Assembly (NCBI GenBank): GCA_013397435.1
Contig: VZRG01000034.1
Location: forward strand, 1,042,315 to 1,106,314
Reading direction: 5' to 3'
Length of the DNA stretch: 64,000 nt
DNA from: Erythrocercus mccallii
Taxonomy: Eukaryota; Chordata; Aves; Passeriformes; Dicruridae
The notes beneath the pieces were generated by a model. The model made no database searches and had not been told where the DNA came from. It was given only the letters and a program-made list of their open reading frames with translations. A program made the translations under genes and the position numbers. How positions within the stretch are numbered: the stretch's first letter is position 1; each line of letters starts with the position of its first letter. Of the stretch, positions 35,907-49,385 are shown in pieces.

Positions 35907-38900
35907 TCTGACTTTGAAATATTATTGTGATATGGTACCATATTAATAATTAGACATCCAAAATGAAGTACATGGATGAAAATATGTACAAATATCTGAG
36001 AATAATAGAATCATTATAAGTAATAAGTTAATTTGATAGAACATCTTTCCAGACTTCTAATTGCATTTGTCCTCTGTTTATACCAAAGGTATGATGTTTA
36101 CTCAAGCAATAGCCGCAAAATAGCAATGCTGATTCATAAACATGGGAAGTTTAAAACACGGGGGTTTCTTTTCCCTTGGCTGCCGCTTGGGCTTGTCTGC
36201 TTTCCTGCTCTATCCAGGGACCCACCAGTGAGTGATGTCCTACAGTATGTGTCTGAAGGAACAGGAATAGTGCAGGGTGCTAAAGGGAAGTTATTTTCTT
36301 TAAATTTACTGGCCTTTGAGGTAATTTCAGGAACATGTGTGTGCCATTCCGACACTACCATGGTCACACTTTTTCTGTAGCGTCACCAACCTTTATTTTT
36401 CCCTCTTAGTTACACCTTTGAATTTTGATTTTCCAGTGTTATGTCAAAATTAGTTCAGTAAAAGGTCCTCTTGGGTCTAGATTGATTGCACTGTGCTCTT
36501 GTGATTTGACATAAACAGACATTCAGGACTGAATAGCTGTCTTGCCATCACTTCAGGCTTTTGCTGTAAATATAACGATTTCAACAACGGCTGAATTACT
36601 CTTCCTTTAAGCATATGTGCTTTCTGTTTCATGTATTACTGACAATCTACTAAGGAGGAAAATTGCAGTCAAAAATCATGGCAATTCAGGTTGCCACAGG
36701 ATAGAGAGAGCAACCATACAAAACGTTAATTATCACAGTGCGTGGACGAAAAATTTACCCGAATTTCCCTTAAACTGAAGAGCAGTGCCTTGCACAGTGT
36801 TACTTCTGGGCTAATGCTGAAATGAGCTTTGGAAAGTAAATCAATGAGTAAAGACTTAATACAGTAGATTTATGTATGCTGTCAGTTTCTAGGCAATATA
36901 ATTATTGTCAGTTTTCTGCCTCTAGCTACTCTTTTAGCTTCTGGGAATAATGAGAGAATGTGTTCAGCCATGTGACATTCTTTCCCTTGCAGAGCTAACC
37001 GCTGTTTCCCCTGTGGTGAATCTTGCATTTTAAAGAGCTCTCACACATTCCTCCATGAGAATTTAGTAATACCATGTGACAAAATACCATTTTACAGTAT
37101 TGTAACTGAAGTGGCTTTCCATATCACATAGGTTGCTGAGAAATCAATGTCAGGATTGGATTCACAGAAATGCACTGTCTCAGATAAGCTGCAAGTCAAA
37201 GGATACATTCTTTAATAAAAATCTTTATAAAAAGCTGTAGAGTGACCATATGATAGATGGGTTTGATTCATCATGACAAACAGTACCTGGTCAATCCCTT
37301 CTAAATATTATTTAGTAGGGATGTTCTTGCTTTTCTTCTCTCTCTTTCTTGTTGTCTTCTCTACACTGTTAGCCCAGAATGATGGCAGATCCCTTCTAGA
37401 TTAGCAGTTGTTTACTGTTTAACTGTTTCAGGGAAGCAAGACTGCTTTTTCCAATTTGTAGTCTTGATTTTGGTCAGGAGAACCACTATTTTCTGAAGGG
37501 GTTTTTTTTCATACTTCTTTAATTAAATTACAGTGAGGATTGTTCCTGTTTTGTAATTCTGCAATACTGTGAGGTGTGACTGGTTAAATTCATGGCACTG
37601 TAATTTGAAAGTCATATTGGTAAAAATAATATGTAGCTTTCATTACTGACTTTATGCTCTGTCTTCCCTTCCTTATAAGGCTATGCATTTTGGATCAAAA
37701 TACTCACAGAGGTGCGTGGTCAAACTAAAAATGCATGTTTGTATTAGGAATAATGTTCTGGCCTGATTGCTTACTCCTTGTAAGAAAGGAAAAGTGATAT
37801 ATCTTTTGTAGTCTGGGGTTTACTGAGCACAAGGGATGTGATCAGTAGGGTCTGAAGTCAGACTAACTGGCTTCAGCTGCTGACTGTAGAATTAATGATC
37901 TCCCTGTTTCCTTGGAGGGAGGCAGGGGAAAACCGACAAAATTACTTGTTGTCTCTAAGAACTGTAACTGAGAGAGTTTTATTTGGTTCTGGATTTTTGT
38001 TTATTTGTATATAAAAGAAATTAACTTGTTTGTATGTAAAAGAGATTTAACTTTTCCCCTTTCATTCCTGCTAAGAAGTAACTCTGTTGTCATTTTTAGG
38101 TAATTTAAGTTACAAATTAGGAATGCAGTGAAAAGATTTTGAGAAATGGAAATGTGATCTTAAAACTTTCAAATTTTTTTCAAAAAGAGATTACATCTCA
38201 ATATTTTTCATTTTTGTGAATTTACAGGAAATTATAATCATTTCTATTAATGATAAAAAATAAAGTGGAAAATATAGAAATTTGCCAATAATTTTCCTGC
38301 TGTTTTAATAAGACCTGACTGGAAATTAAAATGTTAGGCCAAAATCAAAACCAGATCAAAGTGTGCCAAAGATTCATTTAAACTATAAACTTACTATTCT
38401 TCAGAATAAATGTGCACAAATTTAGGCAGTTGGTAGCAATAAAACTTTCATGCTTCACAGACTAAACAACCAAAGAAATAGTTTTAGCTATGGTAAACCT
38501 GTAACACAGTGACACTAGGGGTGCAGTCATGGCATCAATGCTCAAAAAGTCTGTGAGAACTTCACACAGCAAATGGAAAGTTTATGTGTTGGGGTAAAAT
38601 TTCACAGAAGTGCTTGGTGTGCCAGTGGATTACTACATCGAAGATTTGCCCATGTTCTCTATTCCTCTTTAGGTCTTAAGTGAAGTTCTTAAGTTCTTAA
38701 GAAGAGGCTGTGAATGAGGACAACGCCTTTTTCTGTATATCACAAAGTTATCACAGATTAATAGGATTTCTTTTCCTACTAGAAAGGTTCGTTAAACTGC
38801 AATTAAGATGTGCTGTACTGAGTTACTTTATTATTATATTATTTATTTGTGCAGCAGCTTTTAAAGACATTATTAGAGATAATAAGATTAATCATAAAAG

Positions 38901-40986
38901 GATAAGTTTAATTTTGTCAGTCACACAAAGTGTAGCTGGTCTTCATGTGTTCTCATGAGAATTGGACATGTTTCAAGTGACAATGAACCAGCATTTACAT
39001 GGCTACTACATGTAATGAGCAGTACATATACAGCCCCAAAACTCAGAGATATCTAACCTGGGCAGAAGTTTGCTCAGGAACTGTCTGAATTTACTCATCC
39101 CAGGGGGTTGCCTATACAGGAAAAATGTTCTTAGAAAATAAAGGAAAAGATATTTAAAGAACAGAAAACTTTCTAAATACCTTTCTTGCATATAAAATAC
39201 ACAGAATATAAAAGATATGTAAAGAATATGAAAAGCTGAGGAAAGGTAGGTTTTTTTGAGGAGTTTGAACATTAGCTCTGATGCAACATGTACCCTTGCT
39301 ATAAATATGGCAAAAGGAGAATTTTTTGGCCTGATCTAGCTTTAGTATTTAATTTATTTTTTCAATTTCATGATCTAGCTCCAAATGTGGCCCACAGAAG
39401 GTGGTGCAGGTCAAACTGAGATGGTTCAAATGCCAGAATGCGGGACAAGGGTATTTTAAGTCATTGCTGCTGCTCTGTTTTGTGAATAACACAATATTTA
39501 TATCAATAAATGCTTTCCATGATAATCAATACAGATTCTCTTACTGAAATTGAGAATTTCTTTGCAGTTCAGGTTCAGAGTAGTCCTGTTCACATTGCTT
39601 CAAATACCTCCAGTAGGTAGTGTTTGAAGTGTTAGTGGCAAATGCAAAGGTTAATCAAGGCACAGATTAAACTCCAGCAAGCAGAGATTAAACTCCAATC
39701 ATTGCCCATCTTCTCCCACATTCCCACAGTGGCTGAATAATCTGATGATATACCACTGACTTCCCTAATTCTTTTCCTCTTTTAACATTTAAAATTGTTA
39801 GCTGCTGTGCCCATGTAGGGAAAACTCCAAGCTTGAAGCTGAATTGAGCTGAAGTTAAACAGAGGTCTGAAGAAAGCCTGTAACAGTAAGCCTGAGAAAA
39901 ATGAATTGCCCCATTGTCCCCATGGGCTCTGCCTAGAATAGCTTCACCGTCCTACTGGGATTCTTTCAGGTGTCCCTGTTCTGGAGTAACACAGCACAGG
40001 TAACATGGCATGAAGAATTGACTTTTGCCTGCTTGAAAATGTTGTCAGAAACAGTGGGGAATTAAGTATCTGGCAAGGTCCTTTGTTCACCTTACATAAC
40101 CCACCACAACAACTCATAACTGGTTGCAAAAGCCAACCTACAGTGTGGGTTCTTGACTGATGTGAGAGAAACTCAGGCAGCTTATGGGGAAGTGGGAAAT
40201 AGTGAGGACGACACTATTAGATGACAGGCTGCTGAAAATTGTCAGGCTAATTAAAACCTCACAAAATTCTGTAAATATCTGATAGGACTATTTTTGTATA
40301 TGTCATATTAACTTAGTAACAAATTATTTGAAAGTCATAAAATTAACCAAGGTTTACATTTTTAGATGAAACCTTTTCAGATCCTTAATATTGTTTTTGT
40401 TAACATAAGAAGGCAAAGAATAGAAATGCAACTATTTTAGACTCCAAAATTAACATCACCTCATGTAGTTTATTATGGAATATTATTCTAGCATTACTGT
40501 TTAGAAGCTTTACTGTAATAAAGTCCCAGTAGTATTAATGGGAATCTTCTGAATAAATCTTATCAGTCCAAGATGCTGTTATGTTTGACTGTTATTGATA
40601 CAATGTGTTTATAAATTATTATGCTTTTATTTTTATTCATTGTTTGTCTAACTTGTATAGTTTTGTATTTGAGAATTAGTTATGCAAAGTGTTAGGTATG
40701 CACCCAGAACAATTAACTTCTCCAATAAAGTTACTCACATAGGCTTTAGTCTGCTAAAATGTTAACTTTTTTCTTACATTACAGTTTTGTATTTATATAT
40801 TCTTCATGTGACTGTGGCAGATGCTGGTACCTACCATGTACTGTACTGTAGCAAACACCACACTCATCCTTGTTAGGATGGGCTGAAATTCCTTACAATG
40901 TCAAATCTAATTGTTTCACCAAATTTCTATTACTGACTTGTGTTTTATAAAGGTTAAGACATAACCTTTTTAATGCATAACCTTTT

Positions 40987-41019
40987 TTATGTCACTGCAC
41001 TGATTGTGCAGTGACATAA
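40987..41019. repeat. Perfect inverted repeat, 14-bp arms, 5-base loop
   Basis: TTATGTCACTGCAC at 40987-41000 pairs exactly with GTGCAGTGACATAA at 41006-41019 across TGATT. No gene overlaps it. Confidence 0.95.
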
Positions 41020-44000
41020 TTTGTTTTAGACACTAATTTGCATTCTCCCTGAAGAATCCATGATGCCCTGAGCTTTGTCTTTTAAAAATTTGTCTTCAGT
41101 CTTATACAAACCTGATTTATATGTAGCTGTCTCTGGAGATGGTGTCATGATGTCAGCTGTCTTCTTGTAGGACATGCCATTTTGTATAATTAAAGAAAAG
41201 TAATTTTGGTAAATAAATGTCAGAGTGCATCTTTTGGAATATAAAAAAATCCAGAAAACTTGTGAAGAATCCAAGGACAATAGGGGAGAAACCAAAAGCT
41301 AATCATAATGAGGAGTCAGAGAAATCCTAGAGGTGCTATAGATCCATTACCAACTGGAGATAAATTAATAATTATAAAGAAGATGTAGAAATATTCAGTA
41401 AGACTTTCTGTTCTGTACTTGTAAAGCCATGTGTTTGCATTCCATGAGGATAAGAAAGTACTTTTCAGGGCATAGATAGACATTAAAGGATAAACACTTT
41501 TAGAGTTGCAGATAATTTGTAGCAAACAGTCTTTAAAGAACTTAAAAGACATCCGGCATGTGGTAATTTTTAATAAATCTTGAAATACTAGACAAAATTC
41601 AGAAGAGTGGATGGGAGAAAATGTAAATAGTAAAAGAAAAAGGACTTGTTGGATAAGGTAGCCAATGGTAGTGTGTTCAGATGGATGCAAAAGCAGACAT
41701 AGAAGCCTACAGGTCTTTAGTTTTATTTTTCTCCATGTATCAAAAGCTTCTATCATAATAAATTTAAAAGGAGAAGTGATTAAGCCACTGCAAACCAAAC
41801 ACACAGAGAACGTGTGGATATTCCATGATTTGCAGTTCTTAGATCAAAATCATACACCTTTTGGGGAGTTATGTTTAAGTCAACCACATCTTAAGGATTC
41901 CATATTAAATTTGGTGGTCAAATGGCCTGAACATTGCTGAGATCAAACCAGACGATCTAACAGCCTCTCCTGAGTTTTGACTTTAATAATATAACAAGTG
42001 CTTCCACTGTATTTCAGGCTGGGAAACAGATCTGATTATCATGTGAATATTATGTGTCTGTTTACTCAGAAGGTAGTAAAAAGTAAAGACGCAGTTTATT
42101 TTAAAATAATATTTGCATTGTACTCTTCAATTATAATTTTCATATCTCTTTACAGACAAGAACATTTCTTTTCCTGAAAATATGTAATTGCATGTTTACA
42201 TGTGTATATATTTGTATCTATGTATTTCTTCACAGAAAAAAATACCCCAACATGAAACAAAATTTAAAAAGAAAAAAGGTTTCAGGGAAAATATTTCTGA
42301 CTTTTTGTAGAGTGCTATGACATGCAGAGTAGTGAAACAATACCTTGAGTATAGGTTTCGGTTTAAAGCAGGGCATTGATGCAATGTCTACTCACTGGAA
42401 CAGGATAGTGGGGCTTTTGTGAATTTACAGGACCCATCTGACCATCACCAAATAAATGTTATATGTTGGATAAAAGGGAATATACAATTTTAATACATGG
42501 GATAGAATTTGAAGGAGGTCTTTTGTAATTGAAGCCTTGTCTTTTTTTTCCAACTGTGCTGAATGTATGATATATAAGTTATTTCCTCATAGTAATATGT
42601 TCAGTAATGTATAATATGTTTAATATGTTTAATTGCTGGCAAATGAATTGTTTCTAAAAGGTATAAACTCACAATCCTTCTTTTACTATTGCCTGGTTGC
42701 ACACACTGTATTCTTAGAAATATTTTGTAAGCATTAGAGTTTAAAGAAAAGGGAGATAAGATGTATAATGACTTACAGTGACCATATTCCAGTGTGAGAA
42801 TATTCAACTCATGAAATTGTTTCTAAGGTAGTCTAGATGGTATTCCTGCCTTCATTTTTTGGTTCAGTTTTGGCTTTACTTTCATAACACAACTGTTCTC
42901 CCTAGTTTATAAAATGTCAAGGTCAAAGAGAGGTGAAGCTGAATGGTGCTGGGAATCTGAGATGCAAATAAGTTTCAGATAATCCATGTGCTGCTCAGAG
43001 GCCATCTAGTTTCACAGAGCCATTAGCATTCAGGGACGCTCATTAGCACTCAGGCAACCAGTCAGTACACATTAGCAAAATGAGATGTGTTGATTAAAGT
43101 TACAAATTATGTGTTGAATGTTTAGATTTCAAGCCATGGCAGCTTCATATTTTTGAGAATGTATTTCTACAGTTTCACATTAAAAAATGTTGATTCTTTC
43201 TAATTTTCAGTGCTTTTTTGATGTGTGTGAGAATGTGTTTGCATGTGTTTTTGTGTATGGGAGGAGAAAAAAGTGAACACAATGATGGAAGAGAAGGAGA
43301 GAATTTAAAGCAATTTCAATATTTGAGTTTTTGTTCGAAGTGCCTTTGAAAATCTTACAGTTAGGACTGTCACCGCTCTGATTTTAAAGCAAGAGACAAC
43401 ATCAAAAGTATCAAAGAGAGTAGGAAGATTTTAACCTTTAATCTGTGTTATCCTATGTACTGGCCTATGAGAGGGAGCTAACACTGTTTAGACACCAGTG
43501 TCCTGTTGATTTAATGAGATGTACAAACTAACAATTCAAAAAATTCTGACTATAATCAGAATAATCAGCATGTATTATCTGATAATATTGCAGTGAGATC
43601 TGCCTAAAACCATAGGGTTATATGGAAAACAATGATAGAGCAGTTTAATGTCTATATTATTTAATTTTTATCACTGTATCATGCTCATATTGCATGCGTC
43701 TATCTTGTGTAAGCATAATAAAAAAGGATACTATACTTAACATTAGGCCATCAGCATTTTGGACAACGCTGATTAAATTGATCACCTTTATTGTGCATTG
43801 GGCATTACTGCAGACATTGTAGAGTAGCTATCTTAAGCAAATATAGCATGCCACTCCAACACTTGTTCTTATATTTTGTGGTCCTGTCAAAGGGTCTAGG
43901 AAGATCAATTATTATGCAGTTTTCTGTATTAGATGAAAACAAGTTATGCAATGCTGATATTGTGAAACTTATTTGCAGGACTAATAATGGAGTGTTTTAT

Positions 44001-45001
44001 TTTCCTTCTTTCTTGGGATACATTTTCTAATATCTGCAGCTGAAAGGAATCACAGAGAAGGTAAAAATTATTCTGAGCATGACTCAGGACATAATTTCTT
44101 TGTTTTCTGAGTCTGATTTGAATAGATACTCTAAATCCAGATGTTGCATTTAGGAGGAGAAAGGTCTTGCAATATTACTTATTACACAAAGATCCTTGTG
44201 GGAAAACCATGTTATGGGTGCAGATCATCTCTGAAGACAAGATAGTGTATTGAAAAACAGCACAATGTAACTTCTGTTTTTCTTTTCCTGCTTGTGTTGC
44301 CTTAAGAACTTCCTTAGTGGGTTGGATGGGAGTGTCAGTTCAATATCAGATGTTGAGTTCACCTCAGTACTTTCCTTCTGACAGTGATATCTGTTCCTGG
44401 GCAGATTGTCACTTGGCAGCATCCATCGGCTACTTGGGTTGCTGTCAGGAATGTTCTATTTTACATACCTCACTAGTTCCCTTGCTATTGCACTTTTGAT
44501 GCTCTGACCTCTTCCTTTAGTTCATTTGTTGTAGTCTGAGCTGATTTGGTTTTTCCACTTGTTTTCTGTAGTTGTCTTGCTCTCTGTAAAGAGTTTGAGT
44601 TTGGGAGAAATGCTATTGGCAGCAAACAGGGGATAGTCTTTGAGAGGTGATGGACAGAATGCAGGATGCTTAGTCCAGAATTACCATTCATGCTTTGTTT
44701 CTATGTGATATTTCCTTCTTGAAGTAGTCTTTTACCTGGTATATTTACAATGATAACAGAATCTGTTTCCTATTTGGGATCCTCTTCTTAAGTCAGTGTT
44801 CCTGTTTTGGTTTGTGTTTGGTGGTTATTTTGGTTGTTTTTTATTTTTATCACTTGTATCTGCATTACTTGAACTCCAGATTCTATGCTTCAGAGAGAAG
44901 GCTGTTTGTTTCAAGCTTATTCCTTGGGTACTGCAACAAAGATATCTGCCAATATGAGGTGCTGAAAACACAGAATTAAAAAGAGACGAAGTATAGGGTA
45001 A

Positions 45002-45067
45002 GCCTGGTGTGGTTTAGTACGTCCATCTGACCTGAAGGTCAGATGTTCACTTGTACCACCCGGACCA
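45002..45067 (+). other. tRNA-like segment (possible tRNA-derived pseudogene)
   Basis: The 66 bases can be drawn as a degenerate cloverleaf. The 5' end GCCTGGT pairs 5 of 7 with ACCCGGA, which is followed by CCA. GTGGTTTAGTACGTCC resembles a D-arm / A-box, and GTTCACTTG a weak T-loop. The centre is a perfect hairpin, CATCTGACC-TGAA-GGTCAGATG (45024-45045), larger than a normal anticodon arm. The loop does not have seven bases. A functional tRNA is unlikely; a tRNA retropseudogene or chance are both possible. Confidence 0.25.
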
Positions 45068-45193
45068 ATAGGTATCAATAGATTTTTGCTTTAGTTCACA
45101 TCATTTAATTTCAGTACTATTTATATTTTTGGGGTCCAAGATATTTTGTGACACTGAGTTTCATAATCCGAACCCAAACCCAAACCTCCTTCC

Positions 45194-45560
45194 TGTTGCT
45201 GTTGGACACGAAATAGAGAGCTTGACTCCAGTTCAGTTCAAGGTAGAAGAATGATCAGAAGGCTTTATTTACAATTTATCTAGCCTTTTTATAACATGCT
45301 GTGCTAAAAAGGCACATTATTGGTCCATAGAATTGACACATCTCTCCATTGGTTAACAAACAAAAACAACACCTGGGAGAGGGGTTGTTATGAGAAAAAT
45401 ATTGTTTACTTAGAAATGTTATGGTTATTTACAGGAACTGTTCTTGAAAGAAAATTTCTTGAGAAATTCTTCCCTTGGGAAGAAAACCAGCCACTGACAG
45501 CCTGAAAACTTTACAGGCTTAGAAATATCAGGCCCACACCTTCTTATTGCTGTTCTTTTG
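45194..45560 (-). repeat. Probable solo LTR of an endogenous retrovirus, minus strand
   Basis: Read on the minus strand, AATAAA (45269-45264) is followed 70 bases later by a GCAACA end at 45194, giving an R-U5-like tail. The upstream part is unique sequence of LTR-like composition. The left and right edges are tentative, and no target-site duplication or retroviral gene was found. The arrangement parallels the element near 63.3 kb. Confidence 0.45.
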
Positions 45561-46218
45561 TTCTGGTTTTGCCTTAGAGAATTGCCAGTCTTTGCTTTAC
45601 AGTCATCTCTAAACACCTGAGAGAGTTATGATTCCTTCAGAAGAAAGCAGAGGTTGCTCTGTTAGATCATTCATAACATTAGAACCAAGACCTGTTTTAA
45701 ATTAAACTGCTTATAATTACAAAGAATCCTCACATTGGCAGGGTCTTTCAGACATTACTCAGAGTGAATTATTATCCATCTAGTTATTAATAGCATTGAC
45801 AAATCCTGTTCTTATAAAGCTTAAACTTGTGTATGAAATGGTATTCAGTTTTGGAAACTAGAATCAATCACTAAATAAAAAGCTGAAAATTTACCAAACT
45901 GACATTTTAGGCTTATTACAACTCTTTGAATGTCGGTTTCTAACTTCATAATCATTGGGATAAGGTTTGTGATTATTCCCAAATGAATGAGAAATACACA
46001 CTCTGATGAATTAATTGTCTTAATATATGTTTTAAAAAATTCTATCTTCTGCTGCTATCATACAGCAAAAGGCTTTATTTTCACAATAAATATACATGTG
46101 AAATTACTTTTAGACATTTTTCAGAGACTTTCAGTAGAAATAGTCTGGTTCTCTTTGCTGCTGGGAAAGTGTGCTTTTAAATGAAGCAAGTAGAAGATGA
46201 GAATTTTCAGTTAATTTG

Positions 46219-46274
46219 NNNNNNNNNNNNNNNNNNNNNNNNNNNNNNNNNNNNNNNNNNNNNNNNNNNNNNNN
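46219..46274. other. Assembly gap (56 N)
   Basis: A run of 56 N in AT-rich intergenic sequence. Confidence 0.99.
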
Positions 46275-47041
46275 TATTATTAAAAATATGTTTTTCTCTA
46301 CCCAGATGTTATTCTGCCATTTCCACTCGTAGTAAAGATTTCTGAGAGAGGAATAAGCATGTCTGGAGTGAATTCCTGTTGTTACCCATCTTTACAGAAG
46401 AGGATCTGTCAGTTATGCAGGGGAGCACAGGTAGATCCTGTAGGATAGCCAGAGTGTTGTTGGTCAGAGCTGGATTTTTGGAATCTGAGAACAAATAAAA
46501 CTGTATGAGTTTGCTTTCTGAAGCTTTCAAAATCAGTTGGGAAGTAAGAAATATGACTAGTTTGTCTCTCTTCTGTTTGGTCACTTTTTATCATGATTCA
46601 AATATACAGAAATATTTCACAGAAAAAAAAATCATAAAGGTCAGAAGTGCTTTCATACTTGGGAGTTCTGAGAGGTATATTTAAGCCCTGGCAGACTTTT
46701 AACCTTTTCTAGCTTACAATAAGTTTGCCATCCTCTTAAAATCCTTTGATTGTATGGCTTTTGTTCCCTTGAAAGGGGGACAGGGCTGCCTGGTTACTCA
46801 AGCAGATGCCAGGCTTCTGATTTGCATTTGATGAAAGCCACTTGTGAAAGCAGAATCAATGCTCAGATTTACAAACAGTAAATGTGGGTATTGGCTTGTC
46901 ATTTCTTCCTAGGTTGTTGTCCTATAAAGCTGTTCAAGTTTCTCTCTTCACAAGAACATCTTCCTGCTCTCCCTGCCGCCCATAAACATTATGTTAGATC
47001 GAGATGAAGGGTGAGTAATTCTTTTTACTTCCATTATCTGG

Positions 47042-47085
47042 TTTTGTTGTTTTTTTTTTTTTTTTTTAATTTAACAACAAAAAAA
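47042..47085. repeat. T-rich inverted repeat
   Basis: TTTTGTTGTT and a long T run are followed by AACAACAAAA, so the ends can pair around a poly-T loop. Confidence 0.7.
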
Positions 47086-48429
47086 GAAAAGAGGGGAAAA
47101 GAATGAAAATACAGCTATTTAGAATAATGCATTATAAGCTGATGAACCATAATAACCAAACTATGTGTCTGAAGGGGCCTAATTACAGAACACCAGAGGC
47201 ACAAGAGGGAGCTTATTGTGGACAACAAAATAGTGCTCTATTAATGCTGTCACTGTACTGAGTACAGCATCAGCATTAATTTGTGTGGTTATATCCAGGT
47301 AGAGACTAGTACAGAATGCATCAAGAACAACAGAAATGAGTCTGAAAGGGTTATATATCAAATCAAAGCTAGCAGTGAGAGTGGCTTTATTTTGAATGAG
47401 GCAAACAGAAAGCAAGATGGCAGTTGAACCAATGTTTCTAAAATAAGGGTATTTCTGACTAGTCTGTGTGTAAACTCCTAGTGATTAATGTCTAAGTTGT
47501 ATATATGTATGTTGAAATACACAAGTAAGAGAATCAGCAAGGATGATTTGAAGTTCAATTTATTTGAGTCTTTTTATGCCATGATATCAAGTGTTATAGA
47601 CTGTATCAAGACCAGCACCCAGTAAGAATAGCTGTGGTTGTCTTTTCTCCTGTTAAAGAGTGTCTATGCTTTTTGCTTTGGATATGTGATGTAACGTTAT
47701 TATTTCATGCCTAAGACATCAGAAGAAAAAGCGCATCATCAATAATGTGACCTAATAAAAGGACTAGAGGAGAGGTGTTGCAGTTTCCCTTTAATATGAA
47801 CTTGAAAGAATCGAAGTTGCTTTGCCTTGAGTGTCCTACTTTACTGGTGTTGCTCCATAAAACCCTGTTCACTGTGGTTAAACATGACCATTCTAAAAAC
47901 TGAAAGCTTTACATGTTAAAGATGAATACTTTTTATGGTGCAGGAGGTCAGCTAGAAAACTCACCCACAAGCAACGGGGCTGAATATAAACCTTAAGGTT
48001 TTCAAATGCTCGTTCTTTTTCTTGGCTATTTCTGTTTTTCTGTGTTGGGCTGGCAGGACAGAGCAGTGCAGTGCATGGACTTATGAGCCAGACATAAAGG
48101 AGCTGCTGTACTGTAACTCTTACTGCAGTCTGGTATAGCTTAACCCTCTCGGGCTAACTCAGCTTTCTTCCTGTGGTACCGCTGCTGTGTCAACACAAGA
48201 TGACTCAGCTTTTGTAGATTTATACCTGAATAGCATCACTGAACTGCTTCCTGGGTCTGATCAAGTTTGGCTAGTGCTTCTTTGAGTTATCTATGAATGT
48301 AATTCTAGATGGCTATATAGGTGGGAAGTTTCAGCAGATTTATAAATTATTACCTTATTAGTGTCAACTTTTACTCTTATTTTCCAAACTTGTGTGTGCA
48401 TCAAATATGCCAAAATATTCTTCGAATAT

Positions 48430-48453
48430 TTTATCTGTAATATTACAGATAAA
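48430..48453. repeat. Perfect 24-bp palindrome with opposed GATA sites
   Basis: TTTATCTGTAAT and its reverse complement ATTACAGATAAA abut without a spacer. Each half contains one GATA-type site (TTATCT on the left, AGATAA on the right). Confidence 0.95.
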
Positions 48454-49385
48454 TGGTTTTAGTCTTTGTTTTATAGTGCAAATATTTTATTGATTTATTT
48501 TTCAAAATCATAATTTCTCATTAAAAAATAATTATTTCTGTAATACCAGACAGTGTCCCTTGACAAATAAAAAAAAAACCCAACAAAATTACCTCATTTA
48601 GTGACTACTTGCCACTTAATACACAGGGAAATCAGATAGGCTGCTGTATTGGGTAGATATCCATATTTGGAAACTTAAGGCAGGAATACCTCCATAGAAA
48701 CTCCAGATTTAAGTATTGTCATTGCTGGAATTTTGTTTGCTTCTTTAGTTTTCTTAACTTGTTAAATAGGGGGCAGGGTTGTATTACTTGACTTCTTCTA
48801 GGCCTGAATTTTAACCCCCAAGTACAATTCTGGTTTAAAGCCTGACTGCAGGTATCAGGACATGAATTTGATTGGCTCAATTGTGTGAAATTTCATGCTT
48901 CGTCTGGTTGTTCAATTTAAGAGAGTATAAAATGGAAAATTTTCATCCTGAAGTCAGGTATTATGATATAGCTATATCCATTCCAATGCAGGAGTACATG
49001 AGCTAATGTGGTAAGAACCAAGTGAAACCTGTAGTGAGAACTGGGCTGGTGTGAGGAAATATCAGTGTAAACAGAGTCAGTAGTTATAGCGAACCTGCTT
49101 GGCTCAAGGTGTTACTGTTGCCTTCTTCCGTGAGATTTGAATCTATTTGTGTTCATTTATTTGGGGGTCGGATCATACCCTAGGTAAACTATTTATACCC
49201 ACTCAGTTTTTAGGTTGAGAGCACTCTAAAACTTTCAGAACCAAAGTTTGGAACAGCCTTGGACAGCTGTAGCCAGGAAACAAATTAAGGTACCGTTTCC
49301 ATGCAGATATATGATCAGGAGGCAGGAATGGATAAGTATAGGAGAAGGGAATACAGGTGACCTTGTCCCTGGTAAGTGACAGCTG

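Larger units (their letters stand above)
32791..45000. other. Intergenic region, part 3
   Basis: Twelve kilobases of AT-rich DNA without a supportable exon. Noted small structures are an inverted repeat with two E-boxes at 33963-33990, a short tandem at 35.88 kb, a perfect hairpin at 40987-41019 and a CATTAGCA-repeat segment at 43.0 kb. Confidence 0.65.
45561..49385. other. Intergenic region, part 4
   Basis: No supportable exon. It contains a 56-base N gap, a T-rich inverted repeat at 47.04 kb, a 24-bp palindrome at 48.43 kb, and a segment at 46.7-46.98 kb with an octamer motif. Confidence 0.65.

Noticed and set aside
41316..41804. 162-codon minus-strand open frame, the longest in the gene desert
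   Set aside because: Phe/Leu/Ser-rich composition is what random AT-rich sequence gives. There is no family motif, and no convincing start or splice context.
45002..45067. Functional tRNA gene
   Set aside because: The anticodon loop is not seven bases, the acceptor stem has two mismatches, the B-box is poor and CCA is encoded. It is kept only as a tRNA-like segment.
45045..45194. Retroviral primer-binding site next to the 45.2 kb LTR
   Set aside because: A TGG-starting sequence on the minus strand begins at 45067, but it lies 127 bases from the inferred LTR end instead of directly adjacent.
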